A stretch of 45,026 nucleotides of DNA from an uncultured Pseudomonadota bacterium (GCA_903959175.1 CAJBVW010000203.1:1-45026); one strand, 5' to 3'. Positions 1-8,385 are shown, counted from the stretch's first letter. Numbers and translations are program-made. The notes: generated from the letters alone by a model not told the origin.

Positions 1-122
1 CGCTCGAGGCCGGCGCGGTCGCCCTCTTTGAAGCCCATCCCTGCGTGCAGGCTGAACCCCGCGAAGCTCCCGCACCGCGGGGGAATCTCCAGCTCCTTCC
101 CCCCGAGCACCTGCACGCGCGC
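1..122 (-). pseudogene. IS91-family transposase fragment (partial at left edge)
   Basis: Reading the minus strand, an open stretch encodes a peptide containing GFSLHAGMGFKEGDRAGLE. This resembles the segment of IS91-type (Y2) transposases usually written GFxLHAxVxVxxxDRxxLERLCRY. The frame is closed upstream by TAA at 123-125, so only this internal piece is present, and it continues past the left edge. The catalytic tyrosines cannot be judged. The motif match is to a known family; whether the element was ever active here is not visible. Confidence 0.55.
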
Positions 123-148
123 TTACCCGCGCGCTCCCCGAGGGCCGC

Positions 149-421
149 CTATCCCAGGAGCGAGGTCTGGGAGATCACGGCCTGGACGTCGTCGCTCTCG
201 TCGTCGACACCCTCCTCGCTGGCGCCAAAGCGCGGGTCCGCGAGCATCCCCGCCAGAGCCTGGACGCTGTTGTAGCGCCAAAGTGTGTAGAAGGGTTGCG
301 AACTGCTCCGGGATGACGTCGGGGGTGGTGGACATCTCCCCAACGTCGCCCAAGTATGCCTCGGAGAGTGGGGCATGAACCTCTGCGACAGCTCCCCGTA
401 GAAGAAGTCGTGCAACGCCAC
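149..421 (-). pseudogene. Decayed gene of unknown function, frameshifted
   Basis: The minus strand carries protein-like segments in two frames. One begins ALHDFFYGELSQRF and resumes with VQALAGMLADPRFGASEEG to a TAG. The other supplies AYLGDVGEMSTTPDVIPEQF between them. This pattern fits a coding sequence broken by two small indels. I do not recognise the family. It lies between transposase debris and an intact insertion sequence, where decay is expected. The call rests only on how natural the split peptides look, so it is weak. Confidence 0.25.
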
Positions 422-518
422 GAGTAGGTGGATTAGGAACGAGGCCAGGATTCGCGGGGTCCTGGGGGCAGGCCGACGTTTCGCCCTGCCCCCCCGCCCA
501 GTCCTATCCCGCCACGCA

Positions 519-536
519 CTGACCTTTGATCACATC
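519..536. repeat. Left terminal inverted repeat of the IS4-like element
   Basis: This 18-bp end pairs with 1984-2001 (14 of 18 identical, outer hexamer CTGACC and inner TCACATC conserved). It is preceded directly by the target duplication GCCACGCA and contains the transposase stop codon. Confidence 0.85.
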
Positions 537-1936
537 GTCTTATTCCAGCCCTGAAGGCGCCGAAGTCGGGAAACGATGGGCACGATTGGGGCGACGCGCT
601 CCCACCCCCGCGCCAGGATGATCATCCCAGGCGGGCCTCCGGACGACTTCCCGACGTAACCGCCAAGATCCGCTATCCAGCGCGTCATCTGTCCGATGGT
701 GGGGACGCGCTTTCCGTTCCAGTCCGTGTCCCGCGCCAAGTGCACGGCGTGGATCTCGTCGAGGGAGAACTCCTCGGTGGCCGGGCGCTCGGGCGTGTGG
801 CGCGACAGGTAGGTGAACCGAAGCAGGCGCATCGCTGCGGCTGCGAGCAGCGTTGCCCACGCGCGAATGCCATCTTCGCTGCGGAGTTGTAGATCTTCAA
901 CGTCGCAAGCGCCAGTCTTCCAGGCCTTGTGGAATTCCTCGACCCGCCACCGCTGGGTGTAGCCGTAGATGGTCAGGTGGGCGTCCTCAAGACCCAGAAC
1001 CGGCCGAGTCGTCAGCAGCAGCCAATGGAGGGGCTTCTCGCCCTCGGGCGTGGTTCCGACCTCCTTCGCCGAGACCGCCCAGACTGGGACACGGTGCACC
1101 TTGGAGCTTCGATCATCCGTCATGTGCAGGGTCACCGGACAGGTCCGGACCTCCATCATCGCCGTGCGCGGCGCGCGCCCGCCCGCACCCGTCACCGGCA
1201 GTCGATACGCGCCGAGGACCGGCGTAGCGCCGATAGTAGCACGTAGATAGCTGCGCTTTTCATCGGGACCGGACTCCAGGCGGCGGTCCGACGAGGAGCG
1301 GATGGTGACCCAGCGCCCGGACCGCTGGGCGTCCGCGAGGACGGCCCAGGCGTCGCCGCCACGGTCCAACTGGAACCACGGGATCGTGTCCTTGTCTCCG
1401 TGGTTCTTGAAGAGCGCGTCTACTTCGCCGGCGAGCTCGTACCAGTGCCGCGTCTCCTTCTCCTCCGCGCGCTTGGCTTTGCCGTTCCGCGTGTCGGCTT
1501 CCTCGGCGCGAGCCCACCACGTCTGGCCGCAGAGCCCGACGGGGACTCCGTCCAGGGTGATGGCGATGGCGTTCATCAGCTGAAAGCCACGCGCGCCCTT
1601 GCCGCGTGCGCCGATGGGGCCGGTTCCCTTCTCCTGTCCGGTGTCGGTGATGTTCAGGCTGGAACCGTCCTCGGCGACGAAGACGACCCTCTCGCCGCGG
1701 CAACGCTCGACGCACGCGACGTGCGAGGCCTTGGCGATCTCCTTCCAGTCGACGTTCTCGTTCGACAGCAACCGGTACGCTCCCTCCCGCTCGGCCGTGG
1801 TGCGGAACACCGCGCTTACCGTCCCAGCCGGCGCTTCAGCCACTCGCGCGGCCATGCGCACGAGCCGCTTCCGCCGCCGAGCGTCCCCCACGTCCGCGTG
1901 TCCAAACTCCTCTACGGCCCAACTTTGTAGGTCCAT
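530..1936 (-). CDS. IS4-family (Tn5-like) transposase
   Basis: This 468-aa protein is the DDE transposase that cuts and inserts the surrounding element. The N terminus (MDLQSWAVEEFGHADVGDAR) matches the small DNA-binding domain of Tn5-like transposases. The first catalytic Asp is probably D90 in VAEDGSSLNITD, the second lies in FQLDRGGDAW, and the Glu lies in YTQRWRVEEFHKAWKTG, which fits the IS4-group Y-(2)-R-(3)-E-(6)-K signature. Length is normal for the family (Tn5 Tnp is 476 aa). No frameshift is visible and all three acidic residues are present, so it is probably functional. The ATG start is about 65 bp inside the right inverted repeat. The TGA stop overlaps the left repeat, as is common in compact insertion sequences. 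Confidence 0.92.
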   Translation of the reverse strand: MDLQSWAVEEFGHADVGDARRRKRLVRMAARVAEAPAGTVSAVFRTTAEREGAYRLLSNENVDWKEIAKASHVACVERCRGERVVFVAEDGSSLNITDTGQEKGTGPIGARGKGARGFQLMNAIAITLDGVPVGLCGQTWWARAEEADTRNGKAKRAEEKETRHWYELAGEVDALFKNHGDKDTIPWFQLDRGGDAWAVLADAQRSGRWVTIRSSSDRRLESGPDEKRSYLRATIGATPVLGAYRLPVTGAGGRAPRTAMMEVRTCPVTLHMTDDRSSKVHRVPVWAVSAKEVGTTPEGEKPLHWLLLTTRPVLGLEDAHLTIYGYTQRWRVEEFHKAWKTGACDVEDLQLRSEDGIRAWATLLAAAAMRLLRFTYLSRHTPERPATEEFSLDEIHAVHLARDTDWNGKRVPTIGQMTRWIADLGGYVGKSSGGPPGMIILARGWERVAPIVPIVSRLRRLQGWNKTM

Positions 1937-1983
1937 CGCGTGCTCCGGAGAGCATCGATCACCTGTCGGGGCTGGGGAGGCAA

Positions 1984-2001
1984 GATGTGACTAGTGGTCA
2001 G
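1984..2001. repeat. Right terminal inverted repeat of the IS4-like element
   Basis: This is the inverted partner of 519-536. It is followed directly by the second copy of the 8-bp target duplication GCCACGCA at 2002-2009. The region between it and the transposase ATG must hold the transposase promoter. Confidence 0.85.
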
Positions 2002-2065
2002 GCCACGCAGCCGCCCCCCGCGGGCACGACGCAGACGACGGAGCGCTGCTTGGTGAGGCCGGGCG

Positions 2066-2659
2066 CTACTCGGTACGAACAAACTCCAATCCAGCGTTGA
2101 CGAGCGCAACCCCTACGAGTCCGTCTCCCGCACAAACCGTCGCCAGCGCCTCGGTCGCTCGTATCCCCATGATATACTTGTAGGTCTTGCAGCCGCTCCA
2201 GGTCCCCCCGGCAGGCTTGTCCATCGTACCCCCCGCTTCCGCCAGTTCGACGCTGAACACGTTGCCCCCCTCGCTCTCGCGCTCGCTGTCCCCCTTCGAG
2301 AGCCCACTGGGCAGCAGTTCCATCTCCCCCTCGAAGGATGTCCCTCGCCCTTCGTCTGTCGCTTCGACGAGCGCCACTTGGCCGCCAGTCCCATAGGCGA
2401 GGAGTAGCCCGTAGTCGCCGTCGTAACCTGACGTGCCTGTAACCGTGGCATCATAAGGACAAAGTCTCTCCCCGGCGTCCACCTCACAGTCGTCGGCGTC
2501 GAGGACAATGGTGGCCCCGGAGGCGCTATCGACGAAGGTCAGCGTCCCGGCGCCGCCGTCGAGAAGATCGCCGAGAGCGGGGGCGCACGCACCAACGGCC
2601 ACCCCAGCGAGCCCGATCCACGAGAGAGGCGAACGAAGCAATTCGCGCAAGCTGAACAT
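2066..2659 (-). CDS. Putative secreted lipoprotein, function unknown
   Basis: The 197-aa product starts with a hydrophobic signal (SPLSWIGLAGVAVGAC) ending in a lipobox-like VGAC. It is therefore probably exported by Sec, lipidated at that Cys and anchored in an envelope membrane. The mature part is acidic and Gly/Thr-rich, with several further cysteines (DDCEVDAGERLC, SGCKTY, VCAG) that could form disulfides. This suits a small beta-sandwich domain, but I recognise no family. The ATG has a good ribosome site (GGAGG, about 5 nt upstream). It stands alone on the minus strand just outside the IS4 element, with no operon partner. It is probably host or cargo DNA unrelated to the replication genes. 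Confidence 0.7.
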   Translation of the reverse strand: MFSLRELLRSPLSWIGLAGVAVGACAPALGDLLDGGAGTLTFVDSASGATIVLDADDCEVDAGERLCPYDATVTGTSGYDGDYGLLLAYGTGGQVALVEATDEGRGTSFEGEMELLPSGLSKGDSERESEGGNVFSVELAEAGGTMDKPAGGTWSGCKTYKYIMGIRATEALATVCAGDGLVGVALVNAGLEFVRTE

Positions 2660-2818
2660 TCTTCCTCCAAAGAGCGACTCTACTCGAAGGTCATCGTGTC
2701 GTCAAGGCAGGTAGCGTCCCCGCGCGTGGTGTACGAGGAAGCCAGCACAGCGAACGCTGGTCTCCACTCCACATAGGGCTGGAGAAGGTCACGGGGTCTC
2801 CGGAGGGGCCTTTACACG

Positions 2819-3130
2819 TCAACCACCCCGGAGACCCCCGATGTCCGATCCGCACGTACAGGCACCCGAACTCTTCCGAAGTTCGCCGAGGGCCTGACCC
2901 AGGACTTCTTCTAACAGACCCTCGTAAAGGCGCTGACGCAGATGATGGAGACCGAGGTCTCCGCACTCTGCGGCTGGTCCAGTCTCCGCACTCTGCGGTT
3001 GGTCCAGCCAAAGATCGGCAGCGTAGTACGTCCCGATCCCCTCGCGCTGGTCCTTGTGGGCTGGCGTATCACCAGCGAAGGAGGAGAAGTCGTGCTCCAC
3101 CATCAGCAGGCGCGAACGGACGAAGGCCAA
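2819..3130 (-). pseudogene. Remnant or short gene of unknown function containing a 25-bp tandem duplication
   Basis: This minus-strand frame reads VEHDFSSFAGDTPAHKDQRE and later LHHLRQRLYEGLLEEVLGQA, both natural-looking protein. A 25-bp tandem duplication (2957-2981 and 2982-3006, one mismatch) lies between the two halves. Its length is not a multiple of three, so one half must have changed frame relative to the pre-duplication state. Another natural-looking tail (FAVLASSYTTRGDATCLDD) lies further on in a different frame, up to about 2690. I do not recognise the family and cannot decide between a small real gene and a decayed one. The only in-frame start is a TTG without a clear ribosome site. 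The rest of 2660-3205 shows nothing I can name. Confidence 0.25.
2957..3006. repeat. 25-bp direct tandem repeat, two copies
   Basis: The unit GTCTCCGCACTCTGCGG followed by C/TTGGTCCA occurs twice in direct tandem with one mismatch. It is a local duplication that shifts any reading frame crossing it. Confidence 0.85.
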
Positions 3131-3205
3131 AAGCAGGGGCGAACCTTCCGACTCATGTCCATTCCCCTATACTCTCGCCATCCCGAACGCCCGGATCTTC
3201 CTACC

Positions 3206-4237
3206 CTACCCCCGCCGATCCACCAACACGAACGCCGTCACCCACCCCCGGCCCGCGCTGTAGTCGCGGATCGGGCTCCCCTCGAGGGGCAGCACCGCGG
3301 AGATCCCCTCGCGGAGTTGCTTGATGTACCAGCGCGCCTTGTCGCTGGCGCCCTCGCCGCTCCAGGTGAGCCGCCCGCCGTTCTTGGCCATCGCGCGGAG
3401 CAGCTTCCACGGCTCGGTCGGAACCGACCCGCTCTTGCGCCCGTCGGTCATGCCGAAGTCGGCCGCGGTGCGGCGCTCGCGGAGGGCGCCGACCACCACG
3501 TCGACGGTGTCGTCGTCGACGAAGCGCACGGTGACCTGCCGCCACGTCGCGCCGGCGGGCACCGAGATGGGCCGCACGGTCGCGCGGGTGGCCTTGCCCT
3601 TCGCAGGTGGCGCGAGCGGCGTGGGGTCGAACGTGAGCGGTCCATCGACGCCGACCACCCGGCGGAGCGGGAACACGGGGACGTCCAGCACCGCGGCCCA
3701 TCGGTCGGGGTGCGTGGCGAGGACGACGGCGTGGGCCTCGGGGACGCAGGCGGGCAGCGGCTCGCGCCCCCGCGCGAGGTACACCGCCCGGCGCGGCGCG
3801 CCCCCGAGCTCGCCGAGACGCCACACGCGGCCGGGGCTGGCCTCGTCCACGTCACCCTCGAGCTGGAGGCCGCGCGCGAGGGCGCGGGCCACGGCGCCGG
3901 CGTCGAGGCGCAGGGTGTCGAGCGCGGAGAGCGGGAAGGTCAGGAGGCCCGCGGCCACACCCTCCTCGCAGGCGCCGACCAGCACGAGGGTGCCGTCGGG
4001 CTGCTCGCGCTCGTCGATGTCGACGGCGCAGTAGCGGTCGCAGCCGCGGCACACCGGCCGGGGGAGCGGCGCTCCCCTCTCCAACACGTCCGCGGCGCGG
4101 AGGCCGTTCGCGAGGCCGGGCGGCCACTCCTCACCGATGAAGGCCTCCGACCAGGTGTCGGCGTCGAGGCCGAGCAGGCGCTCCAGGTTGTACTTCCGGC
4201 GCTGGTCGGCCAGGACCAGCTCGTCCCAGTCGCTCAT
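3206..4237 (-). CDS. Unknown protein with possible zinc ribbon and C-terminal winged-helix-like domain
   Basis: The product is 343 aa from the ATG that overlaps the upstream stop (ATGA). The longer 506-aa open frame only adds Arg/Gly-rich shadow sequence and is rejected. Near the N terminus, PVCRGCDRYCAVDID and a following GACEEG resemble a small metal-binding ribbon. The C terminus (EPWKLLRAMAKNGGRLTW, then a helix with KQLRE, ending GRGWVTAFVL) has the shape of a winged-helix domain such as Trans_reg_C, which suggests DNA binding. I do not recognise the full-length family. It is the last gene of a two-gene unit with the 389-aa protein, translationally coupled to it, so the two probably work together. 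The regulator role is inference from the C-terminal pattern only. Confidence 0.7.
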   Translation of the reverse strand: MSDWDELVLADQRRKYNLERLLGLDADTWSEAFIGEEWPPGLANGLRAADVLERGAPLPRPVCRGCDRYCAVDIDEREQPDGTLVLVGACEEGVAAGLLTFPLSALDTLRLDAGAVARALARGLQLEGDVDEASPGRVWRLGELGGAPRRAVYLARGREPLPACVPEAHAVVLATHPDRWAAVLDVPVFPLRRVVGVDGPLTFDPTPLAPPAKGKATRATVRPISVPAGATWRQVTVRFVDDDTVDVVVGALRERRTAADFGMTDGRKSGSVPTEPWKLLRAMAKNGGRLTWSGEGASDKARWYIKQLREGISAVLPLEGSPIRDYSAGRGWVTAFVLVDRRG

Positions 4238-5403
4238 GCCGCGAGCTGCCACCGGGTGAGGTAGCGCCGGATGACCTGGTGCTTCGGGTCGTCGGAGAGG
4301 TCGGTGCCGTCTGGCATGAGCAGCTGGAAGGTCGTCGTGGTGGGCTTCCGGCGCCCGATTCCCCGCCAGATGACGCGGAGCTTCACCCTGGAGATGTCGA
4401 GGCCGCAATCGTAGAGGGCCTCCACATGCACCGCGCGCTCGAGAAAGGCGTGCAGTGTCTCGTTGTCGCCACGCCCGACATCCACATGCGCGCCGCCGCG
4501 GTTCTTCTCGGTGAACCGCACGCCCGCGACCTCGACGTTGAGGATGCCGTCCTTCGCGTCGGTCGGGAAGCGGAAGGCGGGGTCGAGCACCGCGTGGACG
4601 CGGAGGCTGCGGGCGTTGCCGGCAAGCGCGACATCGGGGAGGACGGCCGCCCGGAAGCGCGCCGCGATGGCGTCGATGTCTGAGCGCGCGCCGGGCGCCC
4701 CCACCTCCAGCACGCCCTCCTCCCACCGCCAGATGAACACCACCTCGAAGGCGGGGCTGAAGGACGCGGTGCCGAGGCCGTTCGCGTCGATGGTGAGCGG
4801 CGCCGCCGGGTAGTCCTCAGCGTAGGCGAAGAAGCAGAACCGGTGCGGGTTGAGCCGCTCCTGGACGATCACCTCGCAGTGGCGGGCGCGGCCCTGGGGC
4901 CGGAAGTGCTCGCGCACCGCGTCGGCGAGGCGGCGGCGGGCGAGCTCGTCGACGAGCGGGAGCATGCGCGGGAGGCCGCTGCGCCGACGCAGGCGCGGGA
5001 GCGCCTGGCCGCGCGCATGGGCGAACATCCGCACCGCGTCGAAGGCGCCGCTCGGGACGGCGCCGTGGTCGAGGAAGAGGCGCAGCGCGCGCGCGTGGTC
5101 GCTCCCGAGCGCCCCGATGCGCTCGGCATCGGCGGGGAGGCCTCGCAGCGTGAGCTCGTCCTGGATCGCGGCGGCGCCGGCGCGCCGGGCAACCAGATGG
5201 ACGTCTCTCAGCTCGGTCTCAACCTGCGCCCGCGCGTCGGGAGCCATCCGCCCGATTTCCGCCAGTATCGGCGCCACGTCCCGCGTCCGCAACGCGCCGA
5301 AGGGCACGTCGCGCAGGAGGTCACGCGCGTGGAAGTACTCGGCGAGGAGCGCATTGGGCGCCTGCCGAAGGAAGGTTGAGAACTCGAAGTGGACCGTCGA
5401 CAT
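4234..5403 (-). CDS. Conserved-looking protein of unknown function (389 aa)
   Basis: I chose the ATG at 5403 (MSTVHFEFSTFLRQ) over the one four codons upstream because GGAG lies 6 nt before it. The protein looks globular. The N-terminal third is helical and Arg/Ala-rich, then comes a region with alternating strands (HRFCFFAYAEDYPAAPLTI, FEVVFIWRWEEGVLEVGA), and the C terminus is basic (RVIWRGIGRRKPTTTTFQLL). No catalytic motif, signal peptide or membrane segment is evident. The stop overlaps the next start by 4 bp, and a sigma-70-like promoter lies about 30 bp upstream, so this is the first gene of a two-gene transcript. I cannot assign a family. Confidence 0.7.
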   Translation of the reverse strand: MSTVHFEFSTFLRQAPNALLAEYFHARDLLRDVPFGALRTRDVAPILAEIGRMAPDARAQVETELRDVHLVARRAGAAAIQDELTLRGLPADAERIGALGSDHARALRLFLDHGAVPSGAFDAVRMFAHARGQALPRLRRRSGLPRMLPLVDELARRRLADAVREHFRPQGRARHCEVIVQERLNPHRFCFFAYAEDYPAAPLTIDANGLGTASFSPAFEVVFIWRWEEGVLEVGAPGARSDIDAIAARFRAAVLPDVALAGNARSLRVHAVLDPAFRFPTDAKDGILNVEVAGVRFTEKNRGGAHVDVGRGDNETLHAFLERAVHVEALYDCGLDISRVKLRVIWRGIGRRKPTTTTFQLLMPDGTDLSDDPKHQVIRRYLTRWQLAA

Positions 5404-5430
5404 GCCTTGCTCCATACCTGAACACCCGTA

Positions 5431-5459
5431 CTGTTACAGGGCCATCGGCATGGAGTCAA
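5431..5459 (-). promoter_or_regulatory. Sigma-70-like promoter for the 389-aa/343-aa gene pair
   Basis: On the minus strand, TTGACT and TAACAG are separated by exactly 17 bp, and the predicted start would lie just upstream of the 5403 ATG. The -35 box is close to consensus, the -10 box only moderate. It overlaps the small inverted repeat CTGT-T-ACAG, a possible operator half. Confidence 0.45.
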
Positions 5460-5623
5460 GGGGGTCGAAATGGGGGGCGGACAGAAAATGGACGCTCCCC
5501 ATTGGCGCGTCAAGAGCACCGTTCAGACGGCTAAAATCCCATGTCGCCGCGCTGGAATCCTGGCGGGCAAAACCCATCGTCAAGACGACGCGCCAAACGG
5601 ATGCAGGACCCTTCGGGCCAGGG

Positions 5624-6121
5624 CTACGACCCCGCCGCCTCCAGCCCGATCTCCCCCACCCCGCCCAGCGGGATGGCCTTCCGCATCCCCGGAACGAGGC
5701 GCACCGCGAACTCGGCGACGATGGCCCCGCCCGCGCCGTTCGTGAACCGGGGCCCCGCCGCCACCTTCGCGGCGATTTCCGACGCGAACTGCTCGCGGAC
5801 CACCTCGGCCACGGCGGGCGGGAGGATGAGCACGAGGAAGCCCTGGAGGTTGCGGAAGCCGACCTCCCCCAGCATGCGAATGGGGATGGAGAGCCCCTCC
5901 CCCTCGGGGATGGCGAGCGGGTACACGTCGAGGATCGCGCCGCCCGCGCCGGCGCGCTGGTGACGCGCCGAGACCATGAGCGGCGCCAGGATCTCGCCGA
6001 GGTCGGCGCCGACCAGCGCCTTGAGCCCGTCGAAGGCGAAGGGCCCGACACGCACGGTGGTGGTCGGGACGGTCAGGTTCACGCGCAGCGCGAGGCGGTC
6101 CTTCCGCAGCGCCGGGTTCAC
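5624..6121 (-). CDS. Unknown 165-aa protein, last gene of a three-gene unit
   Basis: The frame starts at a GTG that overlaps the upstream TGA (GTGA), so it is translationally coupled to the 205-aa gene. The product is rich in hydrophobic strands and glycine (VRVGPFAFDGLKALVGADLG, LVLILPPAVAEVVREQF, AIPLGGVGEIGLEAAGS). It lacks a signal peptide and any motif I recognise. A predominantly beta fold is likely from the alternating pattern. It could be a structural or assembly protein, since it shares an operon with two acidic-linker proteins and lies opposite the virion-like operon, but that is only context. The 220 bp downstream to the next gene contain the promoter of the 389-aa gene. Confidence 0.65.
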   Translation of the reverse strand: MNPALRKDRLALRVNLTVPTTTVRVGPFAFDGLKALVGADLGEILAPLMVSARHQRAGAGGAILDVYPLAIPEGEGLSIPIRMLGEVGFRNLQGFLVLILPPAVAEVVREQFASEIAAKVAAGPRFTNGAGGAIVAEFAVRLVPGMRKAIPLGGVGEIGLEAAGS

Positions 6122-6735
6122 GCCCCACCCCGGCCGCGCCCGGCGAGTACGTCCTCGGCCGAAGGGCCTCCGCGGCTCCCGCGCTCGACGATCTCGGGCA
6201 CGAGCACCTCGACGTCACCCTGGCCGTGGTCCTCGTTCTCGGCGTCCATCGCGTCCGCGAGGTCCGAGGTGCCGTCGGAGTCGTCGTCCCCTTCCCCAGG
6301 GTCGTCGTCGTCGTCCGCGTCGTCGTCGGCGTCGTCGTTGTCGCCCGCCTCGCCGCGCACCGAACCGCCGCCCTGGCTCTCCAGCATGTCCAGCATCTCC
6401 TGCTGGCCGCGGGCGATGACCACGAGCGCCTTCCGCACGCCGGGGAGGTGCTGGAGCGACGCGATGGCCTTCGGATCGAGGCGGGCGAGGCCGGTCTCGA
6501 TGCCCTTGAGCGTGGTGTGGATGTCCCCCAGCGCCTGGACCTGCCGGAACGCGAGGTGAGCGGAGTGGAAGGCCTGCTCGTCGGGCGAGAGGTCGGCGAA
6601 GGCCTCGGCGGACTCGAGCAGCGCCGCAGGCGAGCGCGCGTCGAAGCTGTTGGCGTAGAAGCGGTCGGTGAGCGCCGCCCAATCGGGTCGGGAGGACGGG
6701 CGGACGCGGGGCAGACGGGCAGTGATCTCCGGCAT
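6118..6735 (-). CDS. Unknown 205-aa protein with Asp-rich linker
   Basis: The product begins MPEITARLPRVRPSSRPDW and has a helical middle (LARLDPKAIASLQHLPGVRKALVVIARGQQEMLDMLE). It then enters a strongly acidic low-complexity stretch (DNDDADDDADDDDDPGEGDD) and ends in a Gly/Arg-rich tail. AAGGAG lies about 7 nt before the ATG. The helical segment could dimerise. Acidic linkers of this kind recur in several other proteins of this window (the 358-aa, 246-aa, 268-aa and 921-aa products), which suggests a shared physical environment. No family is recognised. It overlaps the following GTG by 4 bp and follows the 358-aa gene after a 35-bp gap. Confidence 0.65.
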   Translation of the reverse strand: MPEITARLPRVRPSSRPDWAALTDRFYANSFDARSPAALLESAEAFADLSPDEQAFHSAHLAFRQVQALGDIHTTLKGIETGLARLDPKAIASLQHLPGVRKALVVIARGQQEMLDMLESQGGGSVRGEAGDNDDADDDADDDDDPGEGDDDSDGTSDLADAMDAENEDHGQGDVEVLVPEIVERGSRGGPSAEDVLAGRGRGGA

Positions 6736-6770
6736 GGGAGGCTCCTTGTGGGGCGTGGGGGAGGGTCGGT

Positions 6771-7847
6771 TCAGGCGGCGGGCGGGGTGCCCGTCGACGG
6801 AGGGGTCTGGGCCGTTCCACCGGCGGCCTCGTTCAGCATCCCGGCGAGCTCCCTGCGGGTCTTCTCGTTGCGCAGGAGCTTTCGGACGTCCGGGTTGCGG
6901 ATGGCCTCGGTCAGCTCGGGCGAGGCGGCGATGATCTCCGCGAGCTCGGCGAGCTCCGGCGGCATCCCGAACTTGGAGGTGGCGAGGGCGCGGCCCAGCG
7001 TGCCCAGTTCGGCGATGAAGGTCTTGCCGAGCTCCTCGCGGACGCGGGAGTCGTTGCCCTCCTGCCGCTCGAGGTTGCCGGCCTCGGCGAGCCCGACGCG
7101 GAGCTTCACGAGCTCGCCGGTCACCGAGTTGAGCCCGTGCTGGAGGTGCTGGATGCGCTGGTCCTGGTTGGAGAGCGCGGTGTTCTGCAGATGGGCGAGG
7201 TGGGCGTAGGTGGCCTGGAGCAGCCCGACGAAGTTCGTGTAGCCCTCCCCCAGCGCGCGCCAGGTGCGCGACTCGGGGAGGTTCTCGGTGCCCGGCGCGG
7301 GCGCGACGGGCATGACGGTGGGGGCCGGCGGCGGGAAGGGCACGACGGTGCCGCGCGCGGGCTCGCCGCCACGGTCGAGGTCGTTCACGCTGAACCGGCA
7401 GGCGTGCAGCGTGCGGTGGCCCTTGGCCGAGTGGACACGGATCTTGAAGTCTCGCGCCTGCTCCCCGCCCATGTTGGCGGCGACGGTGTAGCGGACCCAG
7501 CGCATCGCCGCGTGGGCGAGCTGTTCGAGCGACGGGAGGGAAGAGTCGGGGAGGCCGAGGTCCGCGAGCCGGGGATCATCCTCGCCGTGCTCGTCGTCCT
7601 CGTCGTGGTCCTCGATCTCCTCTCCCTCCTCGTCGCCCGCGGGCTCCACGCCCCGACCGGCCCGGCTCAGCGGCGGGCGGTCGTCGCGCAGGTACCCGGC
7701 GAGGTGGCCGGTGTTGAAGTCGACCCGAGCCAGCACGCGGTCGTTGTTGCGATCCACGATCTCGCAGAGCGCGATGTACCCGATCTCCGCGCGCAGCTCG
7801 TGGATGCGCCGCTCGGTGTCGGTCAGGTCGTTGAACACCAGATCCAT
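6771..7847 (-). CDS. Unknown 358-aa protein with acidic linker and coiled-coil-like region
   Basis: This is the first gene of the leftward operon, starting at ATG with GAGGA a few bases upstream. The N-terminal 60 residues (NDLTDTERRIHELRAEIGYI) look like a compact domain, followed by an acidic stretch (EEGEEIEDHDEDDEHGED). A central domain (RVHSAKGHRTLHACRFSVND) and a Pro/Ala linker lead to long helices rich in Gln, Leu and Glu (TYAHLAHLQNTALSNQDQRI) that may form a coiled coil. No enzymatic motif, signal or membrane segment is visible. The upstream region carries the repeated GTCTCCCGC motif, so its transcription is probably controlled together with the divergent virion-like operon. Function unknown. 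Confidence 0.65.
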   Translation of the reverse strand: MDLVFNDLTDTERRIHELRAEIGYIALCEIVDRNNDRVLARVDFNTGHLAGYLRDDRPPLSRAGRGVEPAGDEEGEEIEDHDEDDEHGEDDPRLADLGLPDSSLPSLEQLAHAAMRWVRYTVAANMGGEQARDFKIRVHSAKGHRTLHACRFSVNDLDRGGEPARGTVVPFPPPAPTVMPVAPAPGTENLPESRTWRALGEGYTNFVGLLQATYAHLAHLQNTALSNQDQRIQHLQHGLNSVTGELVKLRVGLAEAGNLERQEGNDSRVREELGKTFIAELGTLGRALATSKFGMPPELAELAEIIAASPELTEAIRNPDVRKLLRNEKTRRELAGMLNEAAGGTAQTPPSTGTPPAA

Positions 7848-7925
7848 GTCGTCCTCGCCGTCCCAACATGGCGAGGGGGATCCGGTGCGACAACCGGTCT
7901 CCGCATGGCGACTCGTGGGCCTGCT

Positions 7926-8143
7926 TTCCCGCTTCCCGCGGTGGAATCACGGCTCGGAAGTGCGCGGAAGCGCCAGCGTGTACCGTCTCCCGCGCGGGAA
8001 GCGATCGGTACGGGGTGTCTCCCGCGAGGGTTGGTGACACCTCCCGCCCGGCCAGGGCCGGTCTCCCGCCCCCGCGTCCAGCCTCTCCCGCGCGCGCGGC
8101 CCGAACCCTCGATCTTCCACGCAGGAAGGCACCCGCCTCCCGC
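7926..8143. promoter_or_regulatory. Cluster of GTCTCCCGC motifs (left control region)
   Basis: The 556-bp gap between 7848 and 8403 has no convincing gene. It contains exact GTCTCCCGC at 7985, 8017 and 8061 on the plus strand, and near copies (TTTCCCGC at 7925 and 7932, CTCCCGC at 8041, CTCTCCCGC at 8083, GCCTCCCGC at 8135). One copy forms the palindrome TCCCGCGCGGGA (7988-7999). The same nonamer recurs upstream of the rightward operon at 9379-9422. The spacing is irregular, more like multiple operators than replication iterons. Function is inferred from position only. Confidence 0.5.
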
Positions 8144-8385
8144 GGCTGCAAAGTTACCGTCCGCGTGCGGGGCGGGATGCCGTGGGCCACAGAGCAGAGC
8201 CGCTCCTCCATGGGGCGCTGAAATGGCCTTGGAGGCCGTACTGGAAAATCCGTTGGTGGAACGGGCTCCCGACCTCGCAAGCCCCCGGCTCATCTTCAGA
8301 TTGGGCTTTAGCAGCTTTCTTGAGAGTTCTAGCCGCAGCTCGCACAGGTAGTACGCAGCGAGGAGTGGCCAGGAATCGGCAAACC

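Larger units (their letters stand above)
519..2001. mobile_element. Complete IS4-family (Tn5/IS50-like) insertion sequence with 8-bp target duplication
   Basis: The element is bounded by imperfect terminal inverted repeats. The left end (519-536) reads CTGACCTTTGATCACATC and the right end (1984-2001), reverse-complemented, reads CTGACCACTAGTCACATC, 14 of 18 matching. Directly outside both ends is the same octamer GCCACGCA (511-518 and 2002-2009), a perfect target-site duplication of the size expected for the IS4/IS50 group. It carries one gene, a 468-aa transposase on the minus strand whose stop codon lies inside the left repeat. Perfect duplications and an intact transposase point to a recent insertion. 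Confidence 0.9.

Noticed and set aside
3206-4726. 506-aa version of the 343-aa gene
   Set aside because: The extra 163 residues are Arg/Gly-rich and overlap the coding frame of the 389-aa gene; the ATGA overlap gives a better start.
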